Shown here one piece after another: positions 23,540-35,153 of a DNA stretch of 64,000 nucleotides (position 1 is the first letter of the stretch; each line of letters begins with the position of its first letter). The stretch lies in contig MQVO02000002.1 in the NCBI GenBank assembly GCA_001986395.2, positions 2,170,001 to 2,234,000 of the forward strand. The letters run 5' to 3'. Under the pieces are notes generated by a model. That model did not search any database. It saw only the letters and a list, made by a program, of their open reading frames with translations, and had not been told where the DNA came from. This DNA is from Irpex lacteus. Lineage: Eukaryota > Basidiomycota > Agaricomycetes > Polyporales > Irpicaceae. The translations under genes were made by a program, and so were the position numbers.

Positions 23540-24369
23540 TTAACCTGAAATTCCGCCAGTCGCACCAGTCGCAGCAATCCGGGTTTGAGCATCAGCGGTT
23601 GTATCACAGGTGATGCTGAAGAAATATTGTCGTTAATGTCTGTGCCATTGACGAGATGAGTGCGGCTTACCTCGTTCCGGGAGAGTTGACCAGTGGCAAG
23701 GCGAGACACGTCAATCCAGCCGCGCAAGGGAAGCTCACAAATTTCCCGTTGGAGCATTGCGCGAATTGACCTTGAACACATGCGTTCTGTCCAGAGGTGC
23801 ATGCAGAGCTCGCAGAAAGAGTTGCGAATTGGGCATTCAGTGCCTGTGCATCTTTTCCATTTTGCAAGGTGAATGCGGCCCTCCTGCGAATATGTCATTA
23901 GAAAATTGTGGTGGAAACCAGATTAAGGAAGTGCTTACTTCAGTGACCTGCCAGAAATACCACCCGTTGCACCAGTAGCGGCGATACGAGCAGCGGCATC
24001 GGCTTCCGTATCGCAAGTGACGCTGTGTGGTAGTATGCCGTAAGCAGACATTCCAAGGCATATGGTGCTTGAGTATGCTTACCTCGTTCCGGCGGAGTTA
24101 ACCAAGGGGAGAGCGACACAGGTGAGGCCCCCGGAACAAGGGCTCGTGACGAACTTGCCATTGACACATTGGGCAAACGCGCCCTGTACACATGCGCTTT
24201 GCCCAGCAGTGCAAGGAGCATCTGCAGACATAGTCGCGAACTGTGCGTTCAGCTTTTGTGCGTCGAGACCGTTTTGCAGCGTAAACGCCGCACGTTTCTC
24301 CACGAGTGGCCCTGCAGAAACCGCAAGGGCGAAAGCAAGCATGGACAGGATGGTGGATGTGGAAGGCAT
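23540..24369 (-). CDS. secreted protein with two tandem CBM19-like modules separated by Kex2 sites
   Basis: Exons 24369-24083, 24022-23939, 23883-23671 and 23615-23540 join to 219 residues. A signal peptide (MPSTSTILSMLAFALAVSAG) ends with PLVEKR, a Kex2 site. Module 1 begins AAFTLQNG and ends in GATGGISGR; SLKR, a second KR site, precedes module 2, which again begins AAFTLQNG. Each module has six cysteines spaced C-x6-C-x7-C-x9-C-x5-C-x14-C, close to the CBM19 chitin-binding module of yeast chitinase Cts1. The intron layout is the same in both modules, so the gene arose by internal duplication. Likely secreted and cut into two small cysteine-rich proteins. Chitin binding is inferred from cysteine spacing only. 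Confidence 0.85.
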
Positions 24370-24525
24370 TTCTGAAACGTCGAAAAGGGAAACGAAGGTA
24401 TGAAGGCGGCCGAGCGCGAACTAGAGGATTAGACGTGAGAAATGAGCAACCAGGCTCTGAGGATGGAAGAAGCGAATGGGGTGTAGCTGGTACAACCTGG
24501 GGAATTCGAAGTCAGCACCACAGGC

Positions 24526-24533
24526 ATTTTATA
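24526..24533 (-). promoter_or_regulatory. candidate TATA box of the CBM19-like gene
   Basis: TATAAAAT on the minus strand, about 160 bases before the start codon of the secreted CBM19-like gene. The distance suits a fungal TATA box with a 5' UTR of about 100 bases. Position and motif only. Confidence 0.4.
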
Positions 24534-24632
24534 CTTGCTGATATCGCGGGAGTATCCGCAGCGTCGACGAAACATCATAGCTTGACGGTACAAAAGTTAG
24601 CCCGTATGTTAGCGAACAAGATTGTTGTGATG

Positions 24633-24853
24633 CTATAAATTGCACGCATAGCCTGGTTTCGCAGGATCATCATTCTGTAAGTTAGGCAAAATCTTGTGTC
24701 AGCACGCCCGCACAAAATGTTGACGTACTGTACTGCCGAATTGGACATTTACGAGGAGCCCGAGTCCTATATAGTATCCAGTGACTTTGGAAGTGACATT
24801 GCCTCTATATGCTTGGACAGTGACGACTGAGTGTGATTCCGCGGTAGCATGAC
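24633..24853 (-). pseudogene. small unassigned gene remnant or unrecognised gene (two exons)
   Basis: Two minus-strand segments splice cleanly: 24853-24729, then GTACGT...TTACAG, then 24674-24633 ending in TAG. The product reads HATAESHSVVTVQAY, then VTSKVTGYYIGLGLLVNVQF, and ends DDPAKPGYACNL. An upstream exon ending near LIPRDC (about 24912) would join in phase, but I cannot find a start codon with confidence. No family recognised. A diverged relative lies at 28155-28324 on the other side of the PNGase gene. Confidence 0.3.
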
Positions 24854-24912
24854 CTATAAAGGAAATGTTCGCGTGTGATGGGCTGTGTGCGACATGACAC
24901 CATCAAGTTACA

Positions 24913-25303
24913 GTCCCTGGGTATCAATGCGTTGCTGATCTCATCGAGACTGCGGCGTGATCCACCGAGTTAGAAGCTGCAAACACCAGACCGAATCTGT
25001 TCAAGCATCAGCTGTCTTATATGTAAGTATACGTACATTGACAACCAGGCTTGACGAGGAGTGTTTTTCCTAAGTGATTTTGCTCACAATGTAATATCAG
25101 ATCTGGTTGCCGTGACGTTTATTTGTCTCACTCTCATTTGGTTGCATTGCAGTTATATAGAAATGTTCGTATATTTAAACAGTGTAGTAGGAACCGGGGT
25201 GCTGAGTTGTGGAAAATCGAGTTACGTTAACATATCCTCGACAAAAGGGGCTCAGAGAACTCACTATCATGGACACGCACAGCCACCCCCATGCCTGATA
25301 CAT
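24913..25303. other. gap before the PNGase A gene 3' end
   Basis: About 390 bases between the small exon pair and the PNGase A stop codon. It may hold 5' parts of the small gene. Nothing firm. Confidence 0.35.
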
Positions 25304-27750
25304 TTAGTGGCCTGGCTTGTGTCTACCACCGGGCAGCCTGGGAATAGAAAACTTGGCCTGGGCTTGCGGCAGGTTGAGACCCCTTGCGGGAGGAGCAGGA
25401 GCCAGATTGCCACTCTGGTGGTCCGAAGTAATGTTCGTGTTGACAGAGCTGACTTGGCGTTGGTAGGTGTTTCCTTTAGTATCACTGTACGAGAAAGTGT
25501 TGGTGCTTGTGCCATTTCCGAAGTTACCGGCGGATGTCTCCTGGAAGAACCCGTCTGGAAGATATTGTGATCTTTAGCTAGGGCACGTCGCACGTGGCTC
25601 AGTTGACTTACTGGCTATTTGACGCTCCGCTATGGTGGATTCAGCGACCAGAGTGCTCGGTAATAGCTTTCTGTTATACGAGTGGTCAAAGGCAGCCTCG
25701 ACTAGATGACACGGCTCTCAGTATTGCGCAGAGGTTTAAGTATCGCGGGAACACGTACATGTTGCTCCGTCGGGAGTGAGAGAGGTAATGTTGATGGCAA
25801 ATGGGAAGCTATAACTGTCTACAACAGCACTCACGCCATTGTGCAACGAAGTCGATTGGCCGTCCGATGTTTGAAGGACATTCTAGAAGACGTAGTGGGT
25901 CAGCTCACTTGTAAGCCAGTCATCAGTGTGTGGGAGTAGTCACTGACTTGGATGAGGGTATTGTCTAAGAAGCTCTGTGTGTTTGAATAGCTGAGCTGTT
26001 GACGCCAGACGACATTCGTGGTTACTCCACTTCCGCTGATAATATGCGACTCGATATGTATGGTATGCTGAGCGGCGACAGTGACAACTACATCCCCATT
26101 GGTGCCCACCGAACCCGTTGTTGAAGTGGTGGGGAACAGGGGTGCATCGAATACGGTGATATTCCCGGTGGTTGGCTTCCCGGAGGGATCGGTGACAACC
26201 TGCAAGTTCCCTGATACAAACCAATTTTGGTTGATGGCATGGTCACTTTCCGCAGATATTACGTCGATGGTGAGGTTGTGCGGGTTGCCATCAGTCAAGA
26301 TAGGTACGAATGGAGTGAGGTCAAGGAAGTAGCTTGGTAAGTCAAGAGCTCCATAGGAGGTTATTGGTCTGCGAATGTTGCATTCAATTATCCATTAACC
26401 TTCACATAATCCTGGACAACTTGAACATACCTCCAGGCAGTTGGGACGATGCCTCCTGTAAAGATGACCGGATATCTGGGATTGATAGTGAGCATTAGAA
26501 GTCTGGAGCATCAATCGTGATTTCCTCACGGGAGAGCTGCACCAGCCAATCGTCCGTCGACCAAGAGACGAACTTCACGCAGTGGACCATCAGGGAAAGA
26601 AAATCCAGCAGGAAGATCGTTGAGGAATTCATTAGCTGTGTTGAAGTACTATCTTCATCTCAGTTCGCGCACAAGCAGTATTAGTTATTCACTCTTACCC
26701 AGAATTCCTCGTTTCCGTTACCAGAGGGTATCAATTCTGCATAGACCTGAACAGCATTGCGTGGCACGGTAACGTTTAGCTACAACGCCGTCAGTAAACC
26801 AGCTCTCACTGAATAACCTGGGGCTTACAGAGAATGCTGGGGGAACGGAAGCGTCGTTGCCTGTAGTGTTGGAAAGTGTTGTCACTGGGATAATGACATC
26901 GGCCCTCGGTGCGGGCGGATGAGCGGGAGAAGACGCAAAGAACGTAGCATGCAGGGTAGCTATAAAGCAAGCTCAAGGTTAGCTAGGCATTCTGTAATGC
27001 AAAATAAGATACGCACTAGCATATTCCCCGTCCAGTCCAGTCTGAATGAGATTGTCAAGCTGCAATATGAAGGTACCAGGCTTTGAGAACAAAGGCAAAA
27101 ACCGAGTAACGTCCTTCAGGTATGTCCAGATAATCCCATCACCACGAGTAGGCTCTGGTGTGGATGTTCTCCAGACTGGCAACAGATGAGCCACATAGCA
27201 CGTCCCGTAGCCACTTTCACTCACTTTCTACGTTTTGGAAGGTGAAGATACCAAGCCTGTCAAACTGGGTTCTGGATGGAGTTCACGTATCAACACAGGA
27301 AACACTCTGGAAGGGTGTAAGGATACACACCCATTTGATGTCACGGTAAAGTTCAAGCTGATACCTGCCCATGAACCGACTGGTCCACAGTCTGTAGGAG
27401 GACTAGCGAGGAAAGTTCTTAGCGTAGCATGAAGTTAAGTATGTAGCAATGTGCGTACGTGAATTGTACTATTTCTGGGCTGCCGAATGGATGAATAAGT
27501 TGCATCATGGAAAGAGGCAACAGCTACTCACTCGCCAAACGAGAAAGCAAATGTTCGTCTGCAAGGACGTGTCAATCCATAGTGTAATAGATAGTGACAT
27601 ACAGCGTGAAACATACTCCAGGATCTGAACTGTGCATTGTTTGGCATCTCTCGGGAGTGGCGGTGGTTGTGCTACTTGAAAGTCCACCAGGCGAGCAGCC
27701 TGAGCACAAGCCGCCACCGCCAAGGGCGCCAGGAAAGTCGATAGCTTCAT
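25304..27750 (-). CDS. secreted PNGase A-type peptide-N-glycanase
   Basis: Peptide-N4-(N-acetyl-beta-glucosaminyl)asparagine amidase of the PNGase A family, which cuts N-glycans from glycopeptides outside the cell. It starts MKLSTFLAPLAVAACAQA (signal peptide) at 27750, then VDFQVAQPPP and, across intron 1, ILERTFAFSFGE. Later exons give VEIWRTSTPEPTRGDGIIWT, YLKDVTRFLPLF, GEEFWY-type NGNEEFWYFN, REVRLLVDGRLAGAALPYPV, FTGGIVPTAWRPI, YFLDLTPFVPIL, NPHNLTIDVISAE and NQNWFVSGNLQV. The C-terminus runs to PGGRHKPGH, stop at 25304. Many NxT/NxS sites fit a secreted glycoprotein. About nine introns; not all borders were fixed. Upstream, GTGAGT...TTCACAG could be a 5' UTR intron. Confidence 0.88.
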
Positions 27751-27827
27751 GGCTAATTAGTCTGTGAATGGCTCGTGAGGGAAAGGACCAGAGCGACACT
27801 CACGGTAACACGATGCTCACAGTCGGG

Positions 27828-27835
27828 CTTTATAG
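27828..27835 (-). promoter_or_regulatory. candidate TATA box of the PNGase A gene
   Basis: CTATAAAG on the minus strand, about 80 bases upstream of the PNGase A start codon. Good match and position; no other support. Confidence 0.45.
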
Positions 27836-28154
27836 CAGCGAGCCGGGTTTGATGCGCGTGGGAGGGGAAGCCTTCCAATGTCGTGCTCAGCGTGGTCTTG
27901 TGTGAGATCGACCTTCCAATGACTGAATCACGCCAGGCCTGTGATCATCGGCGACGAGCAACTTCTATCATGGAAGATAACAAGCGGCAGTGCACATGCT
28001 TCACTGGACCCGACGGCACAAAGTGGGTTGTTGTGCCTGTTGTGCAGCTGTGTAACCGAGGAACGCATCTGAACAAGTGCGGATCAAGGCTTTCATTAGC
28101 TTCTGATCATTGACATAGCGCGACATTCTGTCGTGAGTAGACGATGCTCAAAAA

Positions 28155-28324
28155 CTACCGTTCAACGACAGAGAATAATGGCGTAGAGGAACTTAAAGTG
28201 ATGCGTTGGCATGTGCGAGGGAAAGTGGATGAGAGGTTGACTTCTGGGAGCCCGTTTTCGTGATCGTAGGATATAGAAGCGTTAACGGCGCCGCTTCTCG
28301 CTTGTATAGGTGTTTCCAGCGAGT
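28155..28324 (-). pseudogene. small exon related to 24633-24853, likely remnant
   Basis: Open segment preceded by the same 14-base acceptor as the other remnant (CATTTCCTTTATAG). In the matching phase it reads SLETPIQARSGAVNASISYD, then ENGLPEVNL, and ends at a TAG at 28155. Compared with the 24.7 kb copy, the pattern QA-x2-G-x-V-x3-[VI] and a later GL are shared. No start codon or upstream exon is convincing, so I treat it as a relic. Confidence 0.25.
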
Positions 28325-29279
28325 CTATAAAGGAAATGCTGTTTATGGCCACTGATCAATGTGGTAACGTCCGAACAGATGATGTCAGACATGTTCGAAT
28401 GAATAACCAAATACTGTACTTGCCACCGTTATTTCGGGTTCCATGACCGTGCCTGCACTATGTTCAAGACGTCGTGCTGAGACCACCTTCGCCATTCCTC
28501 CCACGCCAGCCGTCCAAATCTGCGACTCAACAGTAGATTCTGTGCGGCCGCAGTAATGGAATCAAGTACACCATTACTACGAACGCTCCCAATTGTCGTA
28601 GTGAGCACGCGGCTCAACTTGACTTGATTCGATGCATCTCTGAGTAGCTGAGTTTTGTGATCATGTACAAGTTCTGCTTGATAAAACTGTTGAAGTAGAG
28701 ATATTATGGGGCTTGTTACCAACGATACTTGGGATGCACAATGCAAGGTTGTAACGCCTCAGCGGTATACGCAGCTAAGCATAGATATAGCGCGGTCAAT
28801 CAGATATCTAGCAAATGCGTGTCACTAGCATAAGACCATATTAGTATACGATTAGTATGAGAAGATGCGACATTTACATTACCATGATCATGAATCCGGC
28901 TGGTATACGTTCTGGAGGGGTAGGCTATCAACAGTACATATTCGTGATTTAGAACGATCAGGGTATGGAAAGAGAGCAAGCAACGAAGAAACAAAAAAAT
29001 GCATGAGACAGATGCTGTTATGTTTGCGTGGGTATCAATACTTCAGGGCATTTATCAGCCTCAAGGCTGTTAGCAGCAGCTCAAGAGGTAGCCAGAAAAG
29101 GGAGAATAAATAGGGGCATACTACTACTGTGCCGTAGACAGCATAGTGGATGGGTAAAGTATGAGGCTAAGATAATGGGAGATGCGCAAGTACCCGTGGA
29201 AGTGCGAGATCGAGAAGTAGTACAACTATGATTCAGGATGAGTTATCACAAAGGGGTGTACATACTAGGATTTCCTCAC
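28325..29279. other. gap without a supported gene
   Basis: About 950 bases between the small remnant and the PMP3-family stop codon. A 105-codon minus-strand frame (28429-28746) has no motif or splice partner. A/T content rises towards 28800-29230. Nothing annotated. Confidence 0.4.
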
Positions 29280-30736
29280 CTAGAATTGATGTGAGAAGAT
29301 ATCCTCATCGTTCGTTCGGCCGTTCTCCAACGGCTGCGACGGCCGCGGCGTCCCGTAAAGTCCACCCTCGGCGTCCTCAGGGAATTCGTTTGTCGACCCG
29401 CTCGCCCTCGAATACGTATCCGTCTCAAACGTATCCGCCGTCGACCTCTTCTTCTTCGACTTTCTCTTCTTCGGAGGCGCGTTATCAGAGATAGAGTACG
29501 CATCCTCCGTCCTCGCCCATCTGTCCTTCTTCTCCTTCTTCTTCTTGCTCTTCTTGCGCGTGGGCTCGCTGATGGTGTCCTCGAAGTTCGCAGGGTAGTG
29601 CCAGCGGCCGCCACTCCGCGTTGAGCCGTTCGTGGAGGCTTGATCTGCATTGTAGTATTGTTCCTCTTGAGGATTCCAGTACTGTCCGCCGCTACCGTTC
29701 CGCTGACGAGATCCCTCGCCTTCGTTGGAGAGGTCGATGCTGGAACCGCCCTCCTGGCCGTCCTCGAGGGGCTGATCAGCGAGAGTTGAGTGGGGGTTGC
29801 GTTCGCTATATCGGCCAGCCCATTGGGATCGCCGTTCTTTGCGTTTAATCTCCTTCGTATCGACAAGGCCATACTTCTGAATCCATTTTGGAGTTCTTGA
29901 ATGCGTTTTGTTGTTTCGTATATTCTATCTCAAAAGTCATTGAGTCAAAGGTTGATAATGAAGGGAGAAGAAAGAGAAGACGGTGGGCTGCGCAGACGTG
30001 TTGCGTTCGTGGACAGAGCAAATAATGCAGCTGGGCTGAGATTCCAATGCACATAGTGCTATAAGGATGAACAAGTCGGTGATGTCGATTCAGTGCTTCA
30101 ACCCAGATTTCTATGCATGCACAGGGATGCGAGGTGGATGTTGGCAGCAACAGCCAACACGCATTCCTCCTCGGTCACCTCACACTCTAGTGAGCAGCCG
30201 CAGTACGCGCCCCAAGCTAGGGGCCCCAGCTGCACCGCATGTATTGGCTGAGCGAGATTGCGAATGGATTGTTCGCCTCATCGCTCACTGTGGGCTCGGT
30301 GCATCGCACGTCGTCAAGGACAGCCCAAGAACCATCGTCCTGACCATTCACTCATTACCACGTTGTGCGAATCCACATAACTCGGACGAAGGAAAGGGAA
30401 ATACCTGTATGTAGAAATTGTGGACATGTCCTAAGAAGAACTTTGATCAGCACACGTCCCTCCTTCCCTTCTGTGCTCGACGACTGATGTGATCTCACCT
30501 GGTATATACCCGCAAATAGTAAGGAGCAGATTCAACCAAAAGTCGGATCCAACCCCAAAGCGTGCAGCGACAGCTACAATGATTAATTCAGTCTCGATGG
30601 GCTCAAACACCCATTGGAAGTCGTGCTCACCGAGGGGCGGGAAGAGGGTTCCGAAGATGAAGAGTACGACGGCGTACCCATGGTGGCGCCGCGGTGTGAG
30701 GTCCACCTTACCACCTGAGGGCAAATAACTGCTCAT
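29280..30736 (-). CDS. PMP3/UPF0057-family membrane protein with long basic C-terminal tail
   Basis: Exons 30736-30631, 30573-30499, 30430-30405 and 29924-29280 join to 283 residues. The core is a PMP3 domain: YAVVLFIFGTLFPPL, then AVAARFGVGSDFWLNLLLTI, then CGYIPGHVHNFYIQ, two membrane hairpin segments. PMP3 proteins are small plasma-membrane proteolipids affecting ion balance. The third exon is only 26 bases. A 480-base intron (29925-30404) separates the core from the tail, which opens NIRNNKTHSRTPKWIQKYGL, conserved in fungal PMP3-like proteins. The tail continues for about 200 residues with Lys/Arg clusters (SKKKKEKKDR; PPKKRKSKKKR). It ends DEDIFSHQF. The tail's role is unknown. Confidence 0.85.
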
Positions 30737-31174
30737 GGCGGGGGAGGAAGAGGAGATGAGTGTAGGAGGGAAAGAGAGAGTGCGCTACACTACGCACAGC
30801 AGCTTGCGGCGCTAGGCACCGATGGTCGGTGGGTCGGACCTCCTTCCATTTTGGGGCACCACGTGGGCTCGCCCTGGCAATTTGGGCAACTGGTGGCCAC
30901 TGCGAGTCTCTTTGCTCTGGCTAGGCTGCTCACGCTCATCAACGACGACGACAGGACATACGGACGCTGCTGAGAGAGCGTATCTCATACAGGTGTGCAT
31001 CTTCGAGCTTTCATTCATATGTGATATCTTGAGTAACACCAGAACACCAGCAGCCAATCCAAGGAGCAGCGCGCTCATGTTTAATCCAGCTTACTGCCCC
31101 TGCTCCTCCTTCATCCTCGCGAAAGCTGCAAGTAGCCCCCGCGCACGAAGCAGGAGCTCGCGTAAGACCCTACC
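30737..31174. promoter_or_regulatory. divergent promoter region, PMP3-like / C2H2 factor
   Basis: 438 bases between two start codons facing away from each other. Both promoters must be here. No TATA box or repeat stands out. Confidence 0.5.
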
Positions 31175-33196
31175 ATGATCTCCGACCACGCATTCGAAGA
31201 CGTCCTCCAGCTCTCAGACGTTGTGCACGACACCAGTACCATTGGCGACCCGGGCGACCTCCTTGGCTCTGACGACCTTCCTTCCGGCCATCCATCAACT
31301 ATACACGACCTCGCGCGGTCCTCACCCGACAGCAATGAAGATGTCTATCATAACTCAGACGCGTCGTTCAGCAGCTTCGAACGCGAGTTTGCACATCTGC
31401 TACAGCAAGATACACTTGACGCCCCTCATGAACCTCTCTTGCCCGAGTCTACTCGTAAACGACCTCAGTCACTCAAATCTGCGCAGACGCGGCTATCAGT
31501 AGATGGAGCAGAAAGCCAGTCAATAGTGGATCCTGCGTTGGACCTCAACATGGGACTTATGGCGTTCCTCCAGGCCGCACGCGCTCAGGCTGAGCAGGAG
31601 GAACGTGCTGCGGAGCAACTGGCTGCCCAGAACCCAGAGTTCATGAGGCGGCGCCGAGAGGGAGAGCGCGAGAAGCAGACAACACGCGCGGCGCCTGCGT
31701 TTCATTTCCTGAATGCCGACGCTGCGTCTATGCAACGACCGGCCTCTGGCGACATTGTGCGCAGGAGTAGTATTGCTTCCCAAGGATCGGACGCTATGTT
31801 TCATGCGGGTCCGTCGAGTAACGAGAGGGAAGACCGTACGAGGATGTTGGCTTCTTCTTCCAGTGGGTCTCAGATGGGTACAGCGCTCATAGCTCCAGGC
31901 ATAGACGGCGACGTACCAGACTTGGGTGATATTCTCCATGATTTTCCTGACTTTGAAGAATTACCTGAAGAGGAGGATGAGCATGATACTACGGAGCCCG
32001 AGGCGGGCACTTCTGGTCATTCTCTGGGCGATCCTTCTGACGCTCACGACAAGGACGCTCACGACAAGGGACCGCTACGACCTACACATACCGACACTCC
32101 TCCTGAGCCCCCGGAAACGCCGTGTATACTAGTTTGGTCGTCAAGACCTCCGCCCGAAGAATCAAGCGATCAAGAAAGCAGGCATAAGAAGAAAGACAAG
32201 GAGAAGGGCAAGGAGCGACGTCAGGACGGGCCGCAACAGCACATCTGCGAGCAATGCAACAAGACGTTTACTCGTAAGAGTGACGTCGGTCGGCATATGA
32301 AGATTCACACAGGCGAACGTCCATTCGTATGTCCAGAGCCCGGCTGTGGCAAGACATTCATCCAGGTACGATTCATTCGAGTTGTTCCACTGATTCGACG
32401 TCCATAGCTGACCACGGCATTTGCCTAACAGCGATCTGCGCTACACGTTCACGAACGCGTACATTCCGGTGAGAAGCCACACAACTGTGAATACCCCGGG
32501 TGTGGCAAGACGTTCGGCGACTCGAGTAGCCTAGCGAGACATCGTCGGACTCACACGGGCAAACGGCCGTACAAGTGTGAAGACCCGGTATGCGACAAGA
32601 CGTTTACGAGACGGACGACTCTGACGGCTCACATGAGAACACACGATCCCACGTGGGAACCAGATCCTAATATGTGAGTGTCTGCCTCTTGTGGTGGGAC
32701 TCGATAACTTGTCCCTAATGCTTTATTTTTGTGTTCCAGTAAGTATAGCTTTAAGGCCAAGAAACCGAAGCTTGATTCTGAAGACGCACTGGAGCTGCCT
32801 GAGTCCGTTCTCGCGTTGCTCTCTTCGGCACAGGAACCTGGCGAGCCATCTAGCCCAATAGCTGGCTCCTCGCATGAGTTCGAGCCTCGCGTGGTAGCCT
32901 CGATCAGTGCAGAGATCGCTGCAGCACTAGCGCAAGCGCAGGTACGGATTTACGACGACGACGAAGAAGACGAAGACGGCTCTAGCTCAGAGCTGGACTT
33001 TCCAGACACAGGTATCGTGCCTATCGCCAGCGCCATCAGAGTGCAGGACGAAGTTGGTCCTGTAAGTAGACCCGAAGCTGTCGTGCCGTTGCCACTGCAG
33101 ACGGACGACGCCGACGACGAGTTTCCTATAACCCTGCGCACGAAAAAGGACAAGGAGCCTGTAGGTATAGCTGGGCTAAAACGGAAACGCACATGA
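31175..33196 (+). CDS. C2H2 zinc-finger transcription factor (four fingers)
   Basis: Exons 31175-32365, 32432-32673 and 32740-33196 join to 629 residues. The first 360 residues are acidic and Ser-rich, with a coiled stretch [19 protein letters not shown] and a 5-codon doublet ([10 protein letters not shown]). Fingers: [32 protein letters not shown]...[27 protein letters not shown] and [20 protein letters not shown], joined by TGERP/SGEKP/TGKRP linkers, so tandem DNA contact is expected. The C-terminal part is acidic ([11 protein letters not shown]) and ends LKRKRT. It is a sequence-specific regulator by family; target genes unknown. Intron 1 falls inside finger 2. Confidence 0.9.
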
Positions 33197-33657
33197 ACAT
33201 ATATTTTCTACGCACGCACTCACCATCATCCCCGCACTTCTGTATCATTATTTTATGTATTTATTTCAGCTCTGTCGTACATATGTAGCTTTCCGCTGCT
33301 CGCCTGTTTGCTTTGCTTTGCGTCCCTTTGCACCCTACTTTGATTTTGACTTTTTCATTAATTTTTTGCGCGATCTCTAATCTCCAGGCAGCTCATTGGT
33401 TGTGCGACGATCGGGCCGACGGACCGCGTGATGCATGTGATAGGAGATCCCCTGGTCCGTAATCGAAGGTAATCGAGGGACTGACGGAAAGCCTCGCTCT
33501 CCGCAGGTCTCCTCGAGAGACCGTGTCTGTCCGATAAGTGTATGTCCCAGGGGTTCGACTTAAATACTCCATATTTAATTTACTTGCCACTTTGTTTCTT
33601 CCCCCCTGTAGTTCTCACCGTAACTTGCCCATATCCCCTTTGTTAGTCACCTCTACC
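33197..33657. promoter_or_regulatory. FBP1 upstream region
   Basis: About 460 bases between the C2H2 gene stop and the FBP1 start. The first part is T-rich 3' flank. A TATA-like TTAAATA near 33560 and an AT-rich patch to 33583 lie about 80-100 bases before the FBP1 ATG. Confidence 0.4.
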
Positions 33658-35153
33658 ATGGCCTCGGTTCAGGAGGAGCTCCCCAGCACGGATATCATCA
33701 CTCTTACTCGGTGAGTAGAGTTGTGTTCTAACTCTGAGACGTACACTGACCAGCACACGATAGCCATGTACTCATGGATCAGTTCCGCATTGGCGCAGCA
33801 GCCACCGGAGACCTCACGCTGCTGCTCACAGCGATCCAGATGACATCCAAGTTCATCGCCACCAACGTCCGTAAAGCACGTCTCATCAACCTGTAAGCTA
33901 CAGCCGCCAAAGTCTATCCAATATTCATATTAACTCACGCTGATGGCAGAGTCGGTTTGGCGGGAGAGACAAACGTCCAGGGCGAAGAGCAAAAGAAGCT
34001 CGACGTCCTCTCCAATGATATCATGATCAACTCGTTACGAGCCTCTGGCAAGACCGCCGTGCTCGTCTCCGAGGAGCTCGAGGAGGCCGTCATCATCGAG
34101 GACAAGTACAAGGGCAAATACTGCGTCGTCTTCGATCCGCTCGACGGTAGCAGCAACATCGACGCTGGTGTGAACATTGGTACCATCTTTGGCATATACC
34201 AAATCGTGAGTGTCCATTTTTAAATCAGAGTGGGCGAGGGAAGCTGGATTGGAGGCTAAAGAGGCTTTTCTTTTCTTTTCTGCTAGGCACCGGGCTCGAA
34301 GGGGACGATATCGGATGTGCTACGACCGGGAAGCGAGATGGTGGCAGCAGGTTACACAATGTCCGTACCATCCCCGTATATTGGTCAAGCCGTCGGTACA
34401 CTGACTAATCGGCCGGGCATTTAGGTACGGGTCGTCAGCGAACTTGGTGCTCTCCACAGGCAATGGCGTGAACGGATACACACTGGACGCTGCCCTGGGA
34501 GAATTCATCCTCACTCACCCTAACGTACGTTTGTGCTTTCGAGTCTCCATCTGCATGATTCTCACGACCCCCCTCACTCCCCTCCCCTGCTTCTTCTTTC
34601 GATATTACCTTACCTGATACAGATCACCATTCCCTCCCGAGGCAAGATCTACTCCATCAACGAAGGCAACTCCGCCTACTACCACACACCCGTCATCAAC
34701 TACCTCAACAGCATCAAATACCCCACCAATGGCAAGTCTCCCTACAGCGCTCGTTACATTGGCTCCATGGTCGCCGACGTTCACCGGACGCTGCTCTACG
34801 GCGGCATCTTTGGCTACCCGGACGATAAGAAGTCGAAGAAGGGAAAGCTGAGGTTGTTGTACGAGGCGTTCCCGATGGCCTATCTGACTGAGCAGGTGCG
34901 TACGCCGTGTCTCTATGGATCCACTCTATGAGAGTGGCATCTCAGTACGCGGCGTGAACAACATGCTAATGTTGATGTTCCACAGGCTGGAGGTCTGGCG
35001 ACGACGGGCAGACAGCGCGTGTTGGATGTCGTACCTACGAGCATCCACGAACGGTGCCCCATCTTCCTCGGCAGCAAAGACGACGTCAATGACGTGATCA
35101 AGTTCTACCAGGAGGCTGACAAGGAGGAGTCGCAGAACGGCTCGGCCGCGTAG
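33658..35153 (+). CDS. FBP1: fructose-1,6-bisphosphatase
   Basis: Gluconeogenic enzyme hydrolysing fructose-1,6-bisphosphate in the cytosol. Seven exons (33658-33710, 33764-33892, 33950-34205, 34287-34360, 34425-34524, 34623-34895, 34986-35153) join to 350 residues, normal for the family. Visible are the N-terminal DIITLTRHVLMDQF, the metal-binding EELEEAVII, the signature [40 protein letters not shown] and [20 protein letters not shown], and the substrate/active-site block [20 protein letters not shown]. The fourth intron uses a weak donor (GTCCGT). In fungi this gene is repressed by glucose. Convergent with a Gal80-like gene. Confidence 0.96.
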
